Source: Trametes villosa
Lineage: Eukaryota > Basidiomycota > Agaricomycetes > Polyporales > Polyporaceae
Assembly: GCA_002964805.2 (NCBI GenBank)
Contig: PUDQ02000066.1
Coordinates: 1,054,001-1,118,000, forward strand
Direction of reading: 5' to 3'
Length of the DNA stretch: 64,000 nt
Shown piece by piece: positions 34,941 to 45,842 of this stretch; the first letter of the stretch is position 1, and every line of letters begins with the position of its first letter. Position numbers and translations under genes: made by a program. Below the pieces are notes generated by a model. It was not told the DNA's origin, did no database searches, and saw only the letters and a program-made list of their open reading frames with translations.

Positions 34941-35378
34941 CGGGCGCAAGAGATGGGCGCAGAGGGCTTGACGCACCTGGAATTTCACTCTGCTCAATGT
35001 TAGAACATGCGACGTTCACGCGACGAGCAGAGGACGTCGAGGAAGACGACGAGCAAAGGCGCAGTAACGTTCACGCATCAGCCGATGTTACTTCGCGAAC
35101 ACCTCCTCGGCGAAGACGTGCGAGGGATGCCGACGAAGTACCCTTTGACCAAGGGCGTCCTCCGCACAGCGGCAAGTCCGCGCTCGGCCATGGAGAAGAA
35201 CTCAGCCGTAAGCACAACCGGGTAAGGGCCGCCAAGCATCCGTCTCATGGATATTAATACAGCTGCTTATCAACAGCGTTGTCTCGTACGTGCCCTTACG
35301 GCGTGCCTATGAGTTACGACGAGGCAGCTTACGAGAACACGAACTCACCCAACATCCACACCTCGGGACACGGCGCCT
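34941..35378. other. intergenic, no supported gene
   Basis: A 72-codon plus-strand frame at 35007-35225 is open but has no supporting splice or family signal. Confidence 0.5.
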
Positions 35379-36638
35379 TCATACCAGGTCCTGCGTGAGC
35401 ACGTACCGGTACCGCACCTTGTTCTCGCCCAGGCTGCGCAGCGCCTTCGCGGCGTCCTTCATGGGGAGCTCCTCGATCCACGGCTTCACGCCCTTCTCTG
35501 CGGCGAGCTGGAGCATCTCCACGCACTCCTTCTTGCTCCCGATGTGGCTGCCGCCCAGGAACGCGCCCGAGGACATGAAGTCGAACGAGTGGATCGGGGG
35601 AAGCGGCGTGTCCGCGTTCGGGATCCCGACGGTGATGAACTTGCCGTGCACAACGAGCATCGAGAGGAAGTCGGCGATGGGTGTTCCTGGACTGAAGCTG
35701 TCGAGCGTGGAGACGATGATGTCGAGCTCGCCCGCGAGATCCTTCGCGAAGTCCTGTATCGCGACCACTGGTTAGGACCAAGCACCGGAGCATAGCAGGC
35801 GGCTCGCACCTTCTGCTCCGAGGTGTTCACGATATGATCGGCCCCCATCTGCTTGATGTCGTCCTCCTTGCTCGCATTGTGCGTGAATGCATACACCTCG
35901 GCTCCGAGGGCCTTGGCGAACAGGACGGCGTAGTGCCCGAGGCCGCCAATGCCGATGACACCGACTTTCTTGCCCGGGCCCGCGCCATTCGTCTTCAGTG
36001 GAGAATACACGGTGAGCCCCGCGCAAAGCATCGACGCAGCATAGCGCGACTCGAGGCTATCGGGGATCGGGAACACGAACCGCTCGTGTGCGCGAATGGC
36101 GGTCGAATATCCTCCCTGGGTGACAACGCCGTCCGGATACTCCGCGTTCTGCTCAATGGAGACAAGTCAGCGCGAGCCCCGCGAGGATAGATCAGCGAGC
36201 GTGGAGACGCACATAAGTGTCCACCTGCCTCGGGCAGTAGTTCTCGTAGCCCGCCTGGCAGCGCTTGCAGCTCAGACAGCTGGAGATCTGGGCGCCGACG
36301 CCGACTCTGTCCCCGGGTTTGAACTCCGTCACCTTATCGCCCACGCGCACGACGGCGCCGACGATCTCGTGCCCCGCGACGAGCGGCAGCTTGGACTCTC
36401 CCCACCCCTGGGTGAGCGTGTGCAGATCGGAGCCGCAGACGCCGCAGTGGGTGATAGCGATCTCGATGTCCTGTGGTTCGAAGTTCTTGGGCTTGAACTC
36501 TACGACTTTGAGGTCCGACCAGTTGGACGGATCTACAAATGGTCGTCCTGTTAGCATATGCGCGACATAGTTCCAGGATGACATTGACTTGCCTGTGAGC
36601 GCATAGCCCTTGAACTGGAGTGAGCCGGAAGCTGACAT
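35379..36638 (-). CDS. zinc-dependent NADP(H) alcohol dehydrogenase, cinnamyl-alcohol type (copy 1)
   Basis: Exons 36638-36593, 36532-36213, 36148-35810 and 35753-35379 give 359 residues, the usual family length. Catalytic-zinc ligands are in THCGVCGSDLHTL and the GHEIVG motif. The four-Cys structural-zinc lobe is SSCLSCKRCQAGYENYC. The Rossmann motif is GIGGLGHYAV, followed by AFTHNASKEDD. These features place it in the medium-chain dehydrogenase superfamily, close to yeast ADH6/ADH7 and plant CAD, which reduce cinnamaldehydes, medium-chain aldehydes and furfurals with NADPH in the cytosol. It is about 7 kb from a close paralogue with the same introns. Intron 1 (36533-36592) begins GCAAGT, a GC-AG intron; the paralogue has GTACGC there. 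Confidence 0.93.
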
Positions 36639-36714
36639 TTTCTGATGGTGAATACGATGTGGATGCAGGTGCGAATATGGCTCGACGCTCTTTTGCAAAC
36701 CAGGCACATTCTGG

Positions 36715-36726
36715 CCTTATATATGG
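36715..36726 (-). promoter_or_regulatory. TATA box of dehydrogenase copy 1
   Basis: ccatatataagg on the minus strand, about 80 bases before the start codon. Confidence 0.65.
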
Positions 36727-39700
36727 CGGTCAGAAAGCACTGATGTCATGGAATATACCATGACGTGCGGGAGACATTGACAGGGCTCGGAGGAAGCACC
36801 ACGATGAGGGCCTCATCGGGGCAGGCGCACTGCCCAAACGGGACGATGTGAAGCGTGCCTCCCAGAGGCAGAACGATTCTGCGAAGATACGTCGACGGGT
36901 CCCCACGCCCTCAGCTTCACCGTCCTCGCATGATTGCAAGGATAGGAGTACTTGGTGGTCGCTCAGTCGGGGCGATCGCGTCCGGAAGCCGATAGGCTTG
37001 CTGTAGCAGAGCTCGCAGCCGTATCCGAAAACGATATTGGCGTACCTTCTGGTACGTTTCGCCACCAAGATGTCGATGAGGCCTACGTCTGCCGGCAGAA
37101 ACTGAGTCCGACTGGGTGGCGATGCGGCCCTCTAGCGACAGGTACCGTCGTCGGACGCGGTGTACACTCTGCGCCGGACGTCGAATGCGAGCGATCGCCG
37201 ATCGACGAAGCGATGACGTAGCGAACGCATCACCGCAAGCTGAGCAGACAACCGGCACCGGGGGGACCTACAACGGCTCACAATACGGCCGTGAGTCTCA
37301 CGAAGAACCGAAATGCGCACACAACTCCATACACATCCACCCCGGCTGGTGACCAGGGAGCACGTAGCGGAAGAGCCAACGGCCTCGGCTCGGTGAGGGG
37401 TTGTCCGACTGGCGTTACGGTTGTACTGACCAACGGCCGACTGTTAGTATAGTAGAGTACAGAAGACACCCAGGCGGACACACCTTCATTCAACTCACGA
37501 GAGATATGCTCGCCCCACACACCCGCAGGTCAAAACGATCCTGGGCGCCGAGGCGGCGACGTACTTCACGTCGCAAAAGTGCCAGTGAGATATTGGGGTC
37601 ACCGTCTGGTGGTTCCCTACGGCCGCTCGGTCTTCACAGGCAACCGCGGGGAGTAGCGACAATCCCATGGCAATCCATCCGGAAGCGAGCACTTCAACGC
37701 AATGTCATAGACGAGGTCAAGGCATCAAACTTCGAGAGGTGGTGGGATGAAGGAGGAGTGCGCTCCAGAGAATAAGCGCCCACAGCAGACCACTACCGCC
37801 CAGACCAGCTCAACAGGAATCGAACCGGTGCGTTTCCACAAGCATCATCATGATCTTGACCCTGCTGTGGGAAATGAACTGAAGCGGAAAAATCGAACCA
37901 ACGCAACCAAGCCGGCCTTCAATGATCGTCCAGCGTAGCCGCTCTGCCTTTCTTGTGGACAGTCACTCAACAGTAGACCACGATGACCGCCGTGCATTCA
38001 AGCTATGACCACAGTCTTATGTACCCGGCTTGTCAGTCATGACGGCCACGCCCCCTTTAGTGGGCGGCATACCGCAAGAACAGCCGCCGTCTCCACGGTC
38101 TGCTGTTCTTCTGGTCCAGAGGACGTCGATTCGCGCCTCGTTGACGGCGACGGCGTCGCTCCTGGTAAGTCACATGTACTCCGCATACCCCCGCCTGCAA
38201 CCGCACCTCAGCCGGCAACCTTTCATTTTTCCAGGTAGACACCCACCCTGTCAACGCGGGGGCCTGTCCGGCCGCGATCCGCCCCTTTGCGTTCGGCCCC
38301 ACCGCAGCCGTGCCCCGAAGCTGCCCCAGACGCGTCGGCCCGTCCGCACACCCCACGCACCCCATTCTCTCGTCTTCCCCCGCTTCGCTGCTGCCGCCTC
38401 AAGTCCGAGGACGGGCGCACCCCGGCTCTGGGCACCCTCCAGACACGACCGCGAATCAGCCTCGGAGGCCGCCATCGGACGCGAGGCGCGCCGTGCTACG
38501 TACAGTGAGCATGCCCGTTCCCTCTTCGCCTGGCCCAGCCTGCGCGGCCGGTCATTTTGCGTGATCTCCCCGCCCGGAGATGACGGTGTTTCCGCGCACG
38601 CTCCAGGCTGCACCGACCTCGCGGCCTGACGTGCGCAGGCGTCGCGCGCCGTGTTTACGTGGACCGGACTGAATCGTTCATAGGAAGCTATTTCGGGGAG
38701 TGGCGGCTGCGTCGAGGAGAGTAACAATCCGATAGGTGCAATCCAATAGCGAACGTCCTCAAGCGATCAGCGGCGCAGGTCCGTTGCCCGACGGAGCGAC
38801 CCCGCTCCAGTTCGGCCCAGTCGCTTGCGGTGCTTATCACACATGCCGAGCAGGCAGCGCAAGGAAATGTCGCAGCCCAGTAAACCACTCCACATATCGA
38901 GCCTGGTGCGCAGATCCCGCCCGTTCGCGCCGCTAACGACTGCTCAGAGCTCAATTTTTTATTCCGCAGTTCAATATTTTGTGGCCAAACTCTCGTTTCA
39001 TTCAATTGCAATTGAGATCATCGCAATCAATTGTTTCGGCCGCTCGAACAGACAACCCACTTCCTCGTTCGTGTTCGAGCAGGCGACTGTCTTTCCCTTC
39101 GAAGGCAAGCGCTCGCCAGCAACGGTTTACCCGCCGATAACGCTTTATACTTAGAGACCTTTCCGCCCTGAGCAGCGTCTACCGGCGGTGTTGTGGCGCA
39201 ACGTACGAAACTACCGTGCGCCACCATCGACTTGCCCTGCAGCCATCCAGTGACGCACGGTCACGGGACGCCGCGGTATTCCCTGGCGGACGATTCCTCT
39301 CGAACGTTGGAGGCAGGAGTACGCGGTACGTTCGCCCTGCGTCGAGTATGCGCAAACCTTGAGGTCACTCGCCCCTTCGGACGCCCCCGGCGAGTAAGGC
39401 GGGCTTCCCAGAGGGGCGCAGAAGGACACCGGTAGGTTATCGGCCGGAAGGTCTACGAGCCCACCGCGTTGATCTACGACACACACCCAGACTCTCTGCT
39501 CGTCCGCGCCGCCTCATGGGCAGCCCATGTGCCCGCCAAGCGCGCAGGCGGGCGGGAGCGCAGCGCCCCCGGTGTCCAGATTTCCGCATTCGCGCTGCCC
39601 GGAAGGTTCGGCTGCCCCATGGCGTCTGCGAGGGGCGCGACACATATATGTCCGAGGGAATGCGGAGGCGATCGCACCCACGCACGACGCCCCCCGCCTA

Positions 39701-40720
39701 AGCCCCGGGCCTTGGCCTCGGGCGTGGCCTGTTCTCCGGCAGACGAGACGGTGAGGCCCTCTTCGCTTCGCGCACCGCATGCGATAGACGTCGGCCGTGC
39801 ACACACGGACGCACGAACGCACGTACGCACGTACGCACGGACAGGCGGGCGTGGCGCCTGTCGCGCGGCTTTTCGTCTGGCAAGCGCACGGACACGGCGG
39901 GGGAGAGGCCTGGCAGGCTGGGCTTGGCCCCCGCCGCGTCGTCGCGAGCTCCGCGGCCACGCGAGGAGCACGACGTTTCCCTCGCGTTCCGGGCCAGCTG
40001 ACATGCCGTTCCGTGTACAGGCTCCGTGCGCAGGAAAGGGAGGTAGTCTGCGCACATGCCATACAAGGCAAAGATGGCTACCGAGGGTTATCGTGCCCGT
40101 CATCATCCGGACAGAAGGCTGCAAACGCTCCAAGTCTCTTCCCCTCGCCACCCTGCGCGAACACTGGCCCTCCTTACGGCACGCCGGCCGTTTTGCGACA
40201 CACCTGACATCGTGTCCGCGCCCCAACTATATTGTGCACCTGCTCGGCCCCCCCGAATCTCTCCAAGATCCCGGCCCCCCAGCCGCGAAAAGGGCGTTAT
40301 CAGATGCAGCCCACCCGCGAACGCTCGATGCGCCACCGTGCTTCGCCCGCGCGCCCCGCTGCCCCTGGGTCCGTCCCGGGCAGTCGCCCCGCATTTGCCT
40401 AGAGCAGATCATCTCGCAAACCAAGCTCTCACCCCCGCGCAAGCTCGTGTCGCGATTCGCACACCAGGGCGCGGCGATGACAGCACGCGCACCCAGGGCT
40501 GGCGGCTTCCCGGACTCAGGCCTTCCTCGCCGCTCGTCCGCCCACCGAAATCGGGCTCGCCCCCTGCCAGAAGCGCGACGGTCCGAAGCGGGCGCGCGCG
40601 TTTGCCGACCGCGGTGCACATGCGCCCGCACTCGTTGAGGTGATCATCGCTTCGCTTTCGCCTCGCCCTCCCCGCGCACGAGCCCCCACCGCGCGCAGGC
40701 ACACCACACGGGGGGACGCG
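36727..40720. other. 4-kb region without a confident gene
   Basis: Frames are many but contradictory; the 389-codon plus-strand frame at 39469-40638 is Arg/Pro/Ala-rich and overlaps equally long minus-strand frames, so composition explains it. No transposon ends or RNA gene found. A weak B-box-like motif at about 37818-37828 (minus) has no matching tRNA fold. Confidence 0.45.
39797..39842. repeat. microsatellite-like cgta/cgca tract
   Basis: A run of acgcacgtacgcacgtacgc-type tetranucleotide units. Confidence 0.7.
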
Positions 40721-40725
40721 CCTTG

Positions 40726-40731
40726 TATAAG
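40726..40731 (+). promoter_or_regulatory. TATA box of small domain gene
   Basis: tgtataagt, about 95 bases before the start codon at 40821. Confidence 0.55.
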
Positions 40732-40820
40732 TCCGCGTGCGAGAATCGGAGCGGCATCTCACTGTCCCCCGCGCCCTGCCCCACTACGCATTCGCAACTC
40801 CGCCCAGCACCTTGCCCCGA

Positions 40821-41272
40821 ATGGCACAAATCACCTTCCGCGTCAACCCGAAGCCGTCGTACAGCGAGCGCATGACCGACGCCCGCGCCGAGCTGCGCAG
40901 GCTCATCAGGGAGCAGCTATGCGAGTGCCCTCCTCCCCGCGCTCCGCACGCGCGCCCGCCGATGCTGACCGCCCGACAGGTCAGATCACGCACGACGCGT
41001 CCGCGACGATGTCCTGGAGCCGCCGGTCGTACATGAAGAACGTCGTGATGCGCTACCGCGTCCGAATCGAGGGCTGGCCGTACGTCGAGGTGCCCTTCCG
41101 GAACCTCAGCGACGTCTCCAACCTCGGCAAGCTCGAGCTCCTCCTCCACGGGTGGAAGGACGGGTCGATCAGGTTCGTCCGCATCACGGACGAGCAGTAC
41201 CACGCCATGGCCGCAGATCCTACGCCCTGGATCGGCCCCGCCACGGTTGGAGACGCCGAGGAGGACGACTAA
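40821..41272 (+). CDS. stand-alone GW/PSxL-like domain protein
   Basis: Exons 40821-40920 and 40980-41272 join in phase into 130 residues. The C-terminal 80 residues (ATMSWSRRSYMKNVV, VRIEGWPYVEVPF, LSDVSNLGKLELLL, IRFVRITDEQY) match in order the C-terminal domain of the transposon cargo protein at 30.7 kb, and the N-terminal helix (ELRRLIREQL) matches the segment before it there. The only intron that restores this continuity has a GC donor (GCGAGT) and an AG acceptor at 40979. The protein lacks the larger N-terminal part of its relative and the basic tail, ending acidic (DAEEDD). Either a domesticated single-domain copy or a decaying fragment; the intact frame and TATA box favour a gene. Confidence 0.6.
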
Positions 41273-41951
41273 ACCGCGCACGCTAAAGCCGCCTATATAC
41301 GAAGATACCGCTGCTGTGAGCGACGCGCCGCCGCCCGTTCCTCGAGCTTCGTCGCATTGACCTGCGCCGTCCTTCGCAGCTTCTCCCGCCCGCACCCCGC
41401 AACGCAACGCCACGCCACGCGCCCGCGCCCGCGCCCACGCTCGCCCTGCCTCAGCTAAGCATAGCTTTTGGCCGCTGTTCTCGAACGCTTTCTGCTTCCG
41501 GATCGACGGCGGATCGCCCGTCCGACGGTGTCCCTGCGCTTTCTTACACGTACTACGCATCTGGCATGTAGTCTCCACGCTCTCAACTCGATTGCTGTGC
41601 ACCCCCCGTTTGGCGGAAACGCAGATGCCCGACGGGCTGCACCCCCTGCACGCCCGGCCAACTAGGGATGCGGTTCTTATGTAAAGGCGGAGTCAATCTT
41701 CAGGCGGAGCCAGGTCGTCCCGCCGAGCGAACGCAGCCGCCCACCCGCCGTTCCTGGCAAGGCGGACCTTGAACCAGGGCGTCCCATAGCCAGGGAGAGG
41801 ATGCACTTACCGCGTTTGCAGCGCGGGGCGGATCGCGCCATCGATTGCCAGGCGTCGGAGATCGCAAGCTCAGGTCACTTACGACTCGATCCGCGCACGG
41901 CTGCCATTCAGCATTCAGTCTCTGCCGTCCCGACGCCTATCTGAGAGGTCA
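41273..41951. other. intergenic, no supported gene
   Basis: 3' flank shared by the convergent small domain gene and the NmrA-like gene. No coding signal. Confidence 0.5.
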
Positions 41952-43182
41952 TTACAGCGCGGCGATACGCGCGAGATTGGGTCGCGGCCCCCTGCCCTCC
42001 TCGGCGTTCTTCAGCAGGTCGTTCCCGATCCGCCCCGTGTAGCCCTCCGCGCGCATCCAGCTCTCGAGCGAGAGCGCGCCCGGGTGCACGCGCCGGACCC
42101 AGTCCAGGTCGCGCGTGATGACCCCGTCGCGGTACGCCGCCCAGAAGCGCGTGAACGTCTCCTTCCACGTCGTCGTCGTGTCCTGCGCCGCAGGCCGCGT
42201 AACGTCCGCCTGCTCGAAGAGTCCGAACCACTCCTCGGACGAGAGGGGTTTGTACTCCGCCTTCTGCCCCGTGACCTTCGTGAACGTCGCGACGACGTCT
42301 TCGTAGCGGACGACGTCCGAGGCGACCGAGAGCTGCTGTGCGGACGTCGACGCTCGGTTGTCGAAGATGTACCTCGCGAAGAAACCGAGGTCGGATAGGG
42401 CGATGAGGGGTACGCTGCCCTGACCCACAGGCGCCGCGAAAACGTGCGTGCCGTCAGGCCGAACTTTAAGCGGCCCGAACATAGCCTGCAATATCGACTC
42501 GTGAGGACCATGACACGATAAGGCGTTAAGAGACCACGCACCGTCTTTAGCATGTCCATGTAAGGAGCGGTGGCCAGGATGCTCCAGGATAGGTCTTCGT
42601 CGCTGACGACAGACTTCTGAGAGTGCAGCCAGTCGCTCACACGAGCTTTGGCGGTGTAGTGCAGGCTGGCGTACTTAGGGTTGTAGTTTGTAATCTGCGC
42701 AGCCGTGTGTCAACAGAGGAGTAGCATACACCCAAACGAGAGAAAGACCTTGTTGACGTTGTCGAGACCACTCCACACGTAGTGCCTGATGGTCTTGACC
42801 TGCTTCGCGAGCTCGAAGATTCGGATGCCGGTAAAGGTCTCGTTCTTATCGCCGATGGTGAAGCTGTCAGTGTTGACATAGGCGCCATAGGCGCCATTCA
42901 AAGCCGCGGCCACGCTATCAAAGTCGTCGGTACTCCCTGTATGATCATTCGGAGTGAGTGGCGGCTCATAACTGGAGGGATTTGACGCTTACCCTGGACG
43001 ACTTCGACACCCCGAGCGGCCAGGTCCCTTGCACGCTGGCTTTCCGGGTTCCGGGTCAAAGCTCGAACTGCGTAGGGAGACGGCGAACCGTCGGCGGAGG
43101 GCTTCAGCAGCGCGTCGATGACGGCGAGGCCTTGCGCCCCGGTAGCTCCGATGACCAGGATAATCTTCTTCGATGCAGACAT
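41952..43182 (-). CDS. NmrA-like family NAD(P)-binding protein
   Basis: Exons 43182-42993, 42936-42749, 42694-42542 and 42485-41952 give 354 residues. The N-terminus is a Rossmann fold with the NmrA-type glycine motif VIGATGAQG and AVRALTRNPESQRA, followed by a segment with GAYGAYVNTDSF and HYVWSGLDNVNK. The C-terminal domain has ISLxDLGFFARYIFDN-type sequence (LIALSDLGFFARYIFDN). The family comprises atypical short-chain dehydrogenases: nitrogen regulators such as NmrA, redox sensors such as HSCARG, and many fungal reductases. Which role applies cannot be told. The second intron has an unusual GTCTTT donor. It lies between two alcohol dehydrogenase paralogues on the same strand, compatible with a small aldehyde or quinone detoxification neighbourhood. 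Confidence 0.9.
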
Positions 43183-43240
43183 TATTGGAGTGAGTTTCGG
43201 GCTGTAGTGGTGATGAATCGACCGCCGCTCACCTGCGTCG

Positions 43241-43250
43241 CTTATATACA
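43241..43250 (-). promoter_or_regulatory. TATA box of NmrA-like gene
   Basis: tgtatataag on the minus strand, about 60 bases upstream of the start codon. Confidence 0.7.
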
Positions 43251-43261
43251 GACGTCGATGC

Positions 43262-43882
43262 GGCCCTCCCGCATCGCATGCGCCGCCCAATATCATATAA
43301 TGTCGCGGTGCACAGTTTGCTTATGCAGCAGCCCGAGGGATGTTCGGTCTGCCTAGACTGCGCAGCTGACAGAGCGGGGGGTGGGTCTGTCAATCTTGCA
43401 CGTCTTCTATCCTGGAGTCTGTGCCTGTTATCCGCAGCGCTGTGAGCGCCGAAACCTCTCGGGCCAGCTTCGGGGATGCATAAGGCGGTCAGTCACGACA
43501 CAACGACGGGTACGCGGCTAGGAACGTACAAACGGATTTCACCTCTTCAGTCATGATGAACCTTAACAGTCTCGCGCCCGTAGACACTCATGAACAGACC
43601 AGGGAACTGAGATGAGCCGGTGCCCCACAATCTGTACTAGGTTCAGTATGGAGTCGGCCTCTCGCCAGTTTCTCGGTGTGATCTTAGATGCGAAAACGAA
43701 GGTAACGCGGGAGAAGAGAATCGCTTCATCAAAGAAGTACATAACATGCTGGAAGCTTTGGATGCCCAAGTTGCTTCTGCTTTCGCACTCGAACATGAAC
43801 GGGAGAAACGAGAAAGAGTCTTCTCTCCGTTCGTCATCAGCACAGCATGAGAGAATCCCACATGTGTCATAACACTCACATT
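43262..43882. other. intergenic, no supported gene
   Basis: Promoter side of the NmrA-like gene and 3' flank of dehydrogenase copy 2. No further gene seen. Confidence 0.5.
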
Positions 43883-45118
43883 TCAGGCGATATCCTGCTT
43901 GAGTACGTAGCGGTACCGGACCTTGTTGTCCTTGAGATTCTGCAACGCCTTTCCGGCCTCGCGCATGGGGAGCTCTTCGATCCAAGGTTTGATCCCCTTC
44001 GAACGCGCCAGCTCGAGCATCTCCAGGCATTCTTTCTTGCTTCCGATCTTGCTACCGCCTAAGAGACAAGCACTCGGTACCAGGTCGAATGCATGGATAG
44101 AAGGAAGCGGGTCGTCGGCGTCAGGGAGACCCACAGTCACGAAGCGGCCGTGAATGTAGAGCATAGACAGATAATCGCCAAGAGGCATCTTGTCTCCAAA
44201 CACGTCGCGAGTGGATAGTAGAATGTCGAGCTTGCGCGATAGGTCCTTATGGAAGTCCTTCGAGGGCGTGAGCGGCGTCCAGCTCACGAGTAGTATGAGA
44301 TCTGACCTTCTTCCCCGTGTTCACGATATGGTCGGCGCCCATCTTCTTGATGTCGTCCATCTTGCTGTCGTCATGCGTGAACGCGTACACCTCCGCACCC
44401 ATAGCCTTCGCCCACAAGATGGCATAGTGTCCCAGGCCGCCAATTCCGATGATGCCGACGGTTTTCCCCGGACCCGTACCGTGAGTCTTCAGGGGAGAAT
44501 AGACAGTCAGTCCAGCGCACAGCATGGAGGCCGCGTCGCGAGATTCGATTTCGTCAGGTATGGGAAAGACGAAGCGTTCTTGAGCACGGATGGCCGTGGA
44601 GTATCCTCCTTGCGCGACGACGCCGTCGGGGTACTCCGAATTCTGTGTGCGTAGAAAAGCGTCAGTGTTGTCTACGTTCTGGAATTGCGGACGCACGTAG
44701 GTATCGATGCCTTTAGGGCAGTAGTTCTCGTAGTCGTCCTTGCACTCTCGACACTCCATGCAGCTGCCACGCTGGGCACCGACCCCGACACGATCCCCGG
44801 GCTTGAACTCCGTCACCTTGTCCCCGACGCGGGTGACCGTGCCGACGATCTCGTGGCCGACGACCAGAGGCAGCTTGGATTCGCCCCAGCCCTGGGTGAG
44901 TGTGTGCACGTCTGAGCCACAGACACCGCAGTGGGTGATGGCGATCTCGACGTCATCTGCGGCGAAAGTCTTGGGCTTGAACTCGAGGACTTGGAGGTCG
45001 TTCCATTTGGAGGGATCTGAGGGGGCGAACTACTGGTATCCGTGTCTCGCCCCAGTAGTTCAGAATGGCGCGTACCAGTGAGTGCGTAGCCCTTAAATTG
45101 CACGGCGTCCGAAGCCAT
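43883..45118 (-). CDS. zinc-dependent NADP(H) alcohol dehydrogenase, cinnamyl-alcohol type (copy 2)
   Basis: Exons 45118-45076, 45016-44697, 44642-44307 and 44257-43883 give 357 residues. The third intron-like stretch (44643-44696, 54 nt) keeps the frame open but aligns exactly with an intron of copy 1. Zinc ligands: THCGVCGSDVHTL and GHEIVG; structural Cys set CMECRECKDDYENYC; cofactor motif GIGGLGHYAI followed by AFTHDDSKMDD. It is strongly similar to copy 1 throughout, including the tail KVRYRYVLKQD. Like copy 1, it should reduce aromatic or aliphatic aldehydes with NADPH. Divergence is greatest in the substrate-side segment (STRDVFGDKMPLGDYL against STLDSFSPGTPIADFL), so substrate range may differ. 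Confidence 0.93.
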
Positions 45119-45209
45119 GAAGTTGTGAGGATTAATGTTAGAGCTAGAGCTTGTCGAAGGTGCAGAAGAGGGGAGAAAAGACGACGTTCCAGCGCCGTCG
45201 ACGAGCCCT

Positions 45210-45217
45210 TCTTATAG
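45210..45217 (-). promoter_or_regulatory. TATA-like box of dehydrogenase copy 2
   Basis: gctataagaa on the minus strand, about 92 bases before the start codon. Confidence 0.5.
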
Positions 45218-45842
45218 CAAGCCGAGCAGATGATGACATAGAGTGACGTGGTGGCGAGAAGCTCGGATATCGTGCGCGGCCAGAGTGCGTGGCTGGAGGT
45301 GTTGTCCTTTCAGTCCGCTTATGGCAAGCATCTTGCCGGATCTGGCTTTCGCGGTGGAGTAAGTAAGGGACGATATGAGAGCAGCACAGAGTTCAAACTT
45401 TCACTTACAGAGCTCATCATAATTATCTGTAGCCGGTATTCCTAATTTGTTCCTCCCAGCCCTGGGTGTCATACCGGTAGGAAGAAGTGATGTCGAACAA
45501 CTCGGAACATGTTCGAGGATTGTACATGTTCCATGCCATGACACCCAACTAGAGAGCGTAAAACTCCTATTAAACATGGGCGTACCACAGATCGAGAGCG
45601 CAGAGACCCAGACAACCCCACGAACTTGAAGGTAGCCGGCCGTATGATGGGGAGACGGAAAGACTGAGGCGGCATTAGCGCCCGGCGTTCAGTAGAAACA
45701 CGCGGAGGATGCGGCCCGGATTCCGGTGTCGCGTCGGGAGGGGATTCAGCGCGCCGCGCGCCAGGCGCCGCCGCCGCCACCCTCTTTGTCTTCTCCCCTC
45801 CCGAGCCCTCTGCGTGAAGTCTGATACAGATCCTCGCACGTA
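45218..45842. other. divergent intergenic region
   Basis: Contains the upstream regions of the minus-strand dehydrogenase and the plus-strand TFIIH gene. An inverted pair, cctgggtgtcataccgg at 45462 and the gccatgacacccaa at 45534, could form a hairpin. No gene seen. Confidence 0.45.

Noticed and set aside
37800..37875. Possible tRNA gene on the minus strand with a B-box-like ggttcgattcc
   Set aside because: No acceptable acceptor, D or anticodon stem could be folded and no A box is at the right distance.
39469..40638. A 389-codon plus-strand open frame
   Set aside because: Equally long frames exist on the minus strand over the same bases; composition is Arg/Pro/Ala-rich with no motif or splice pattern.
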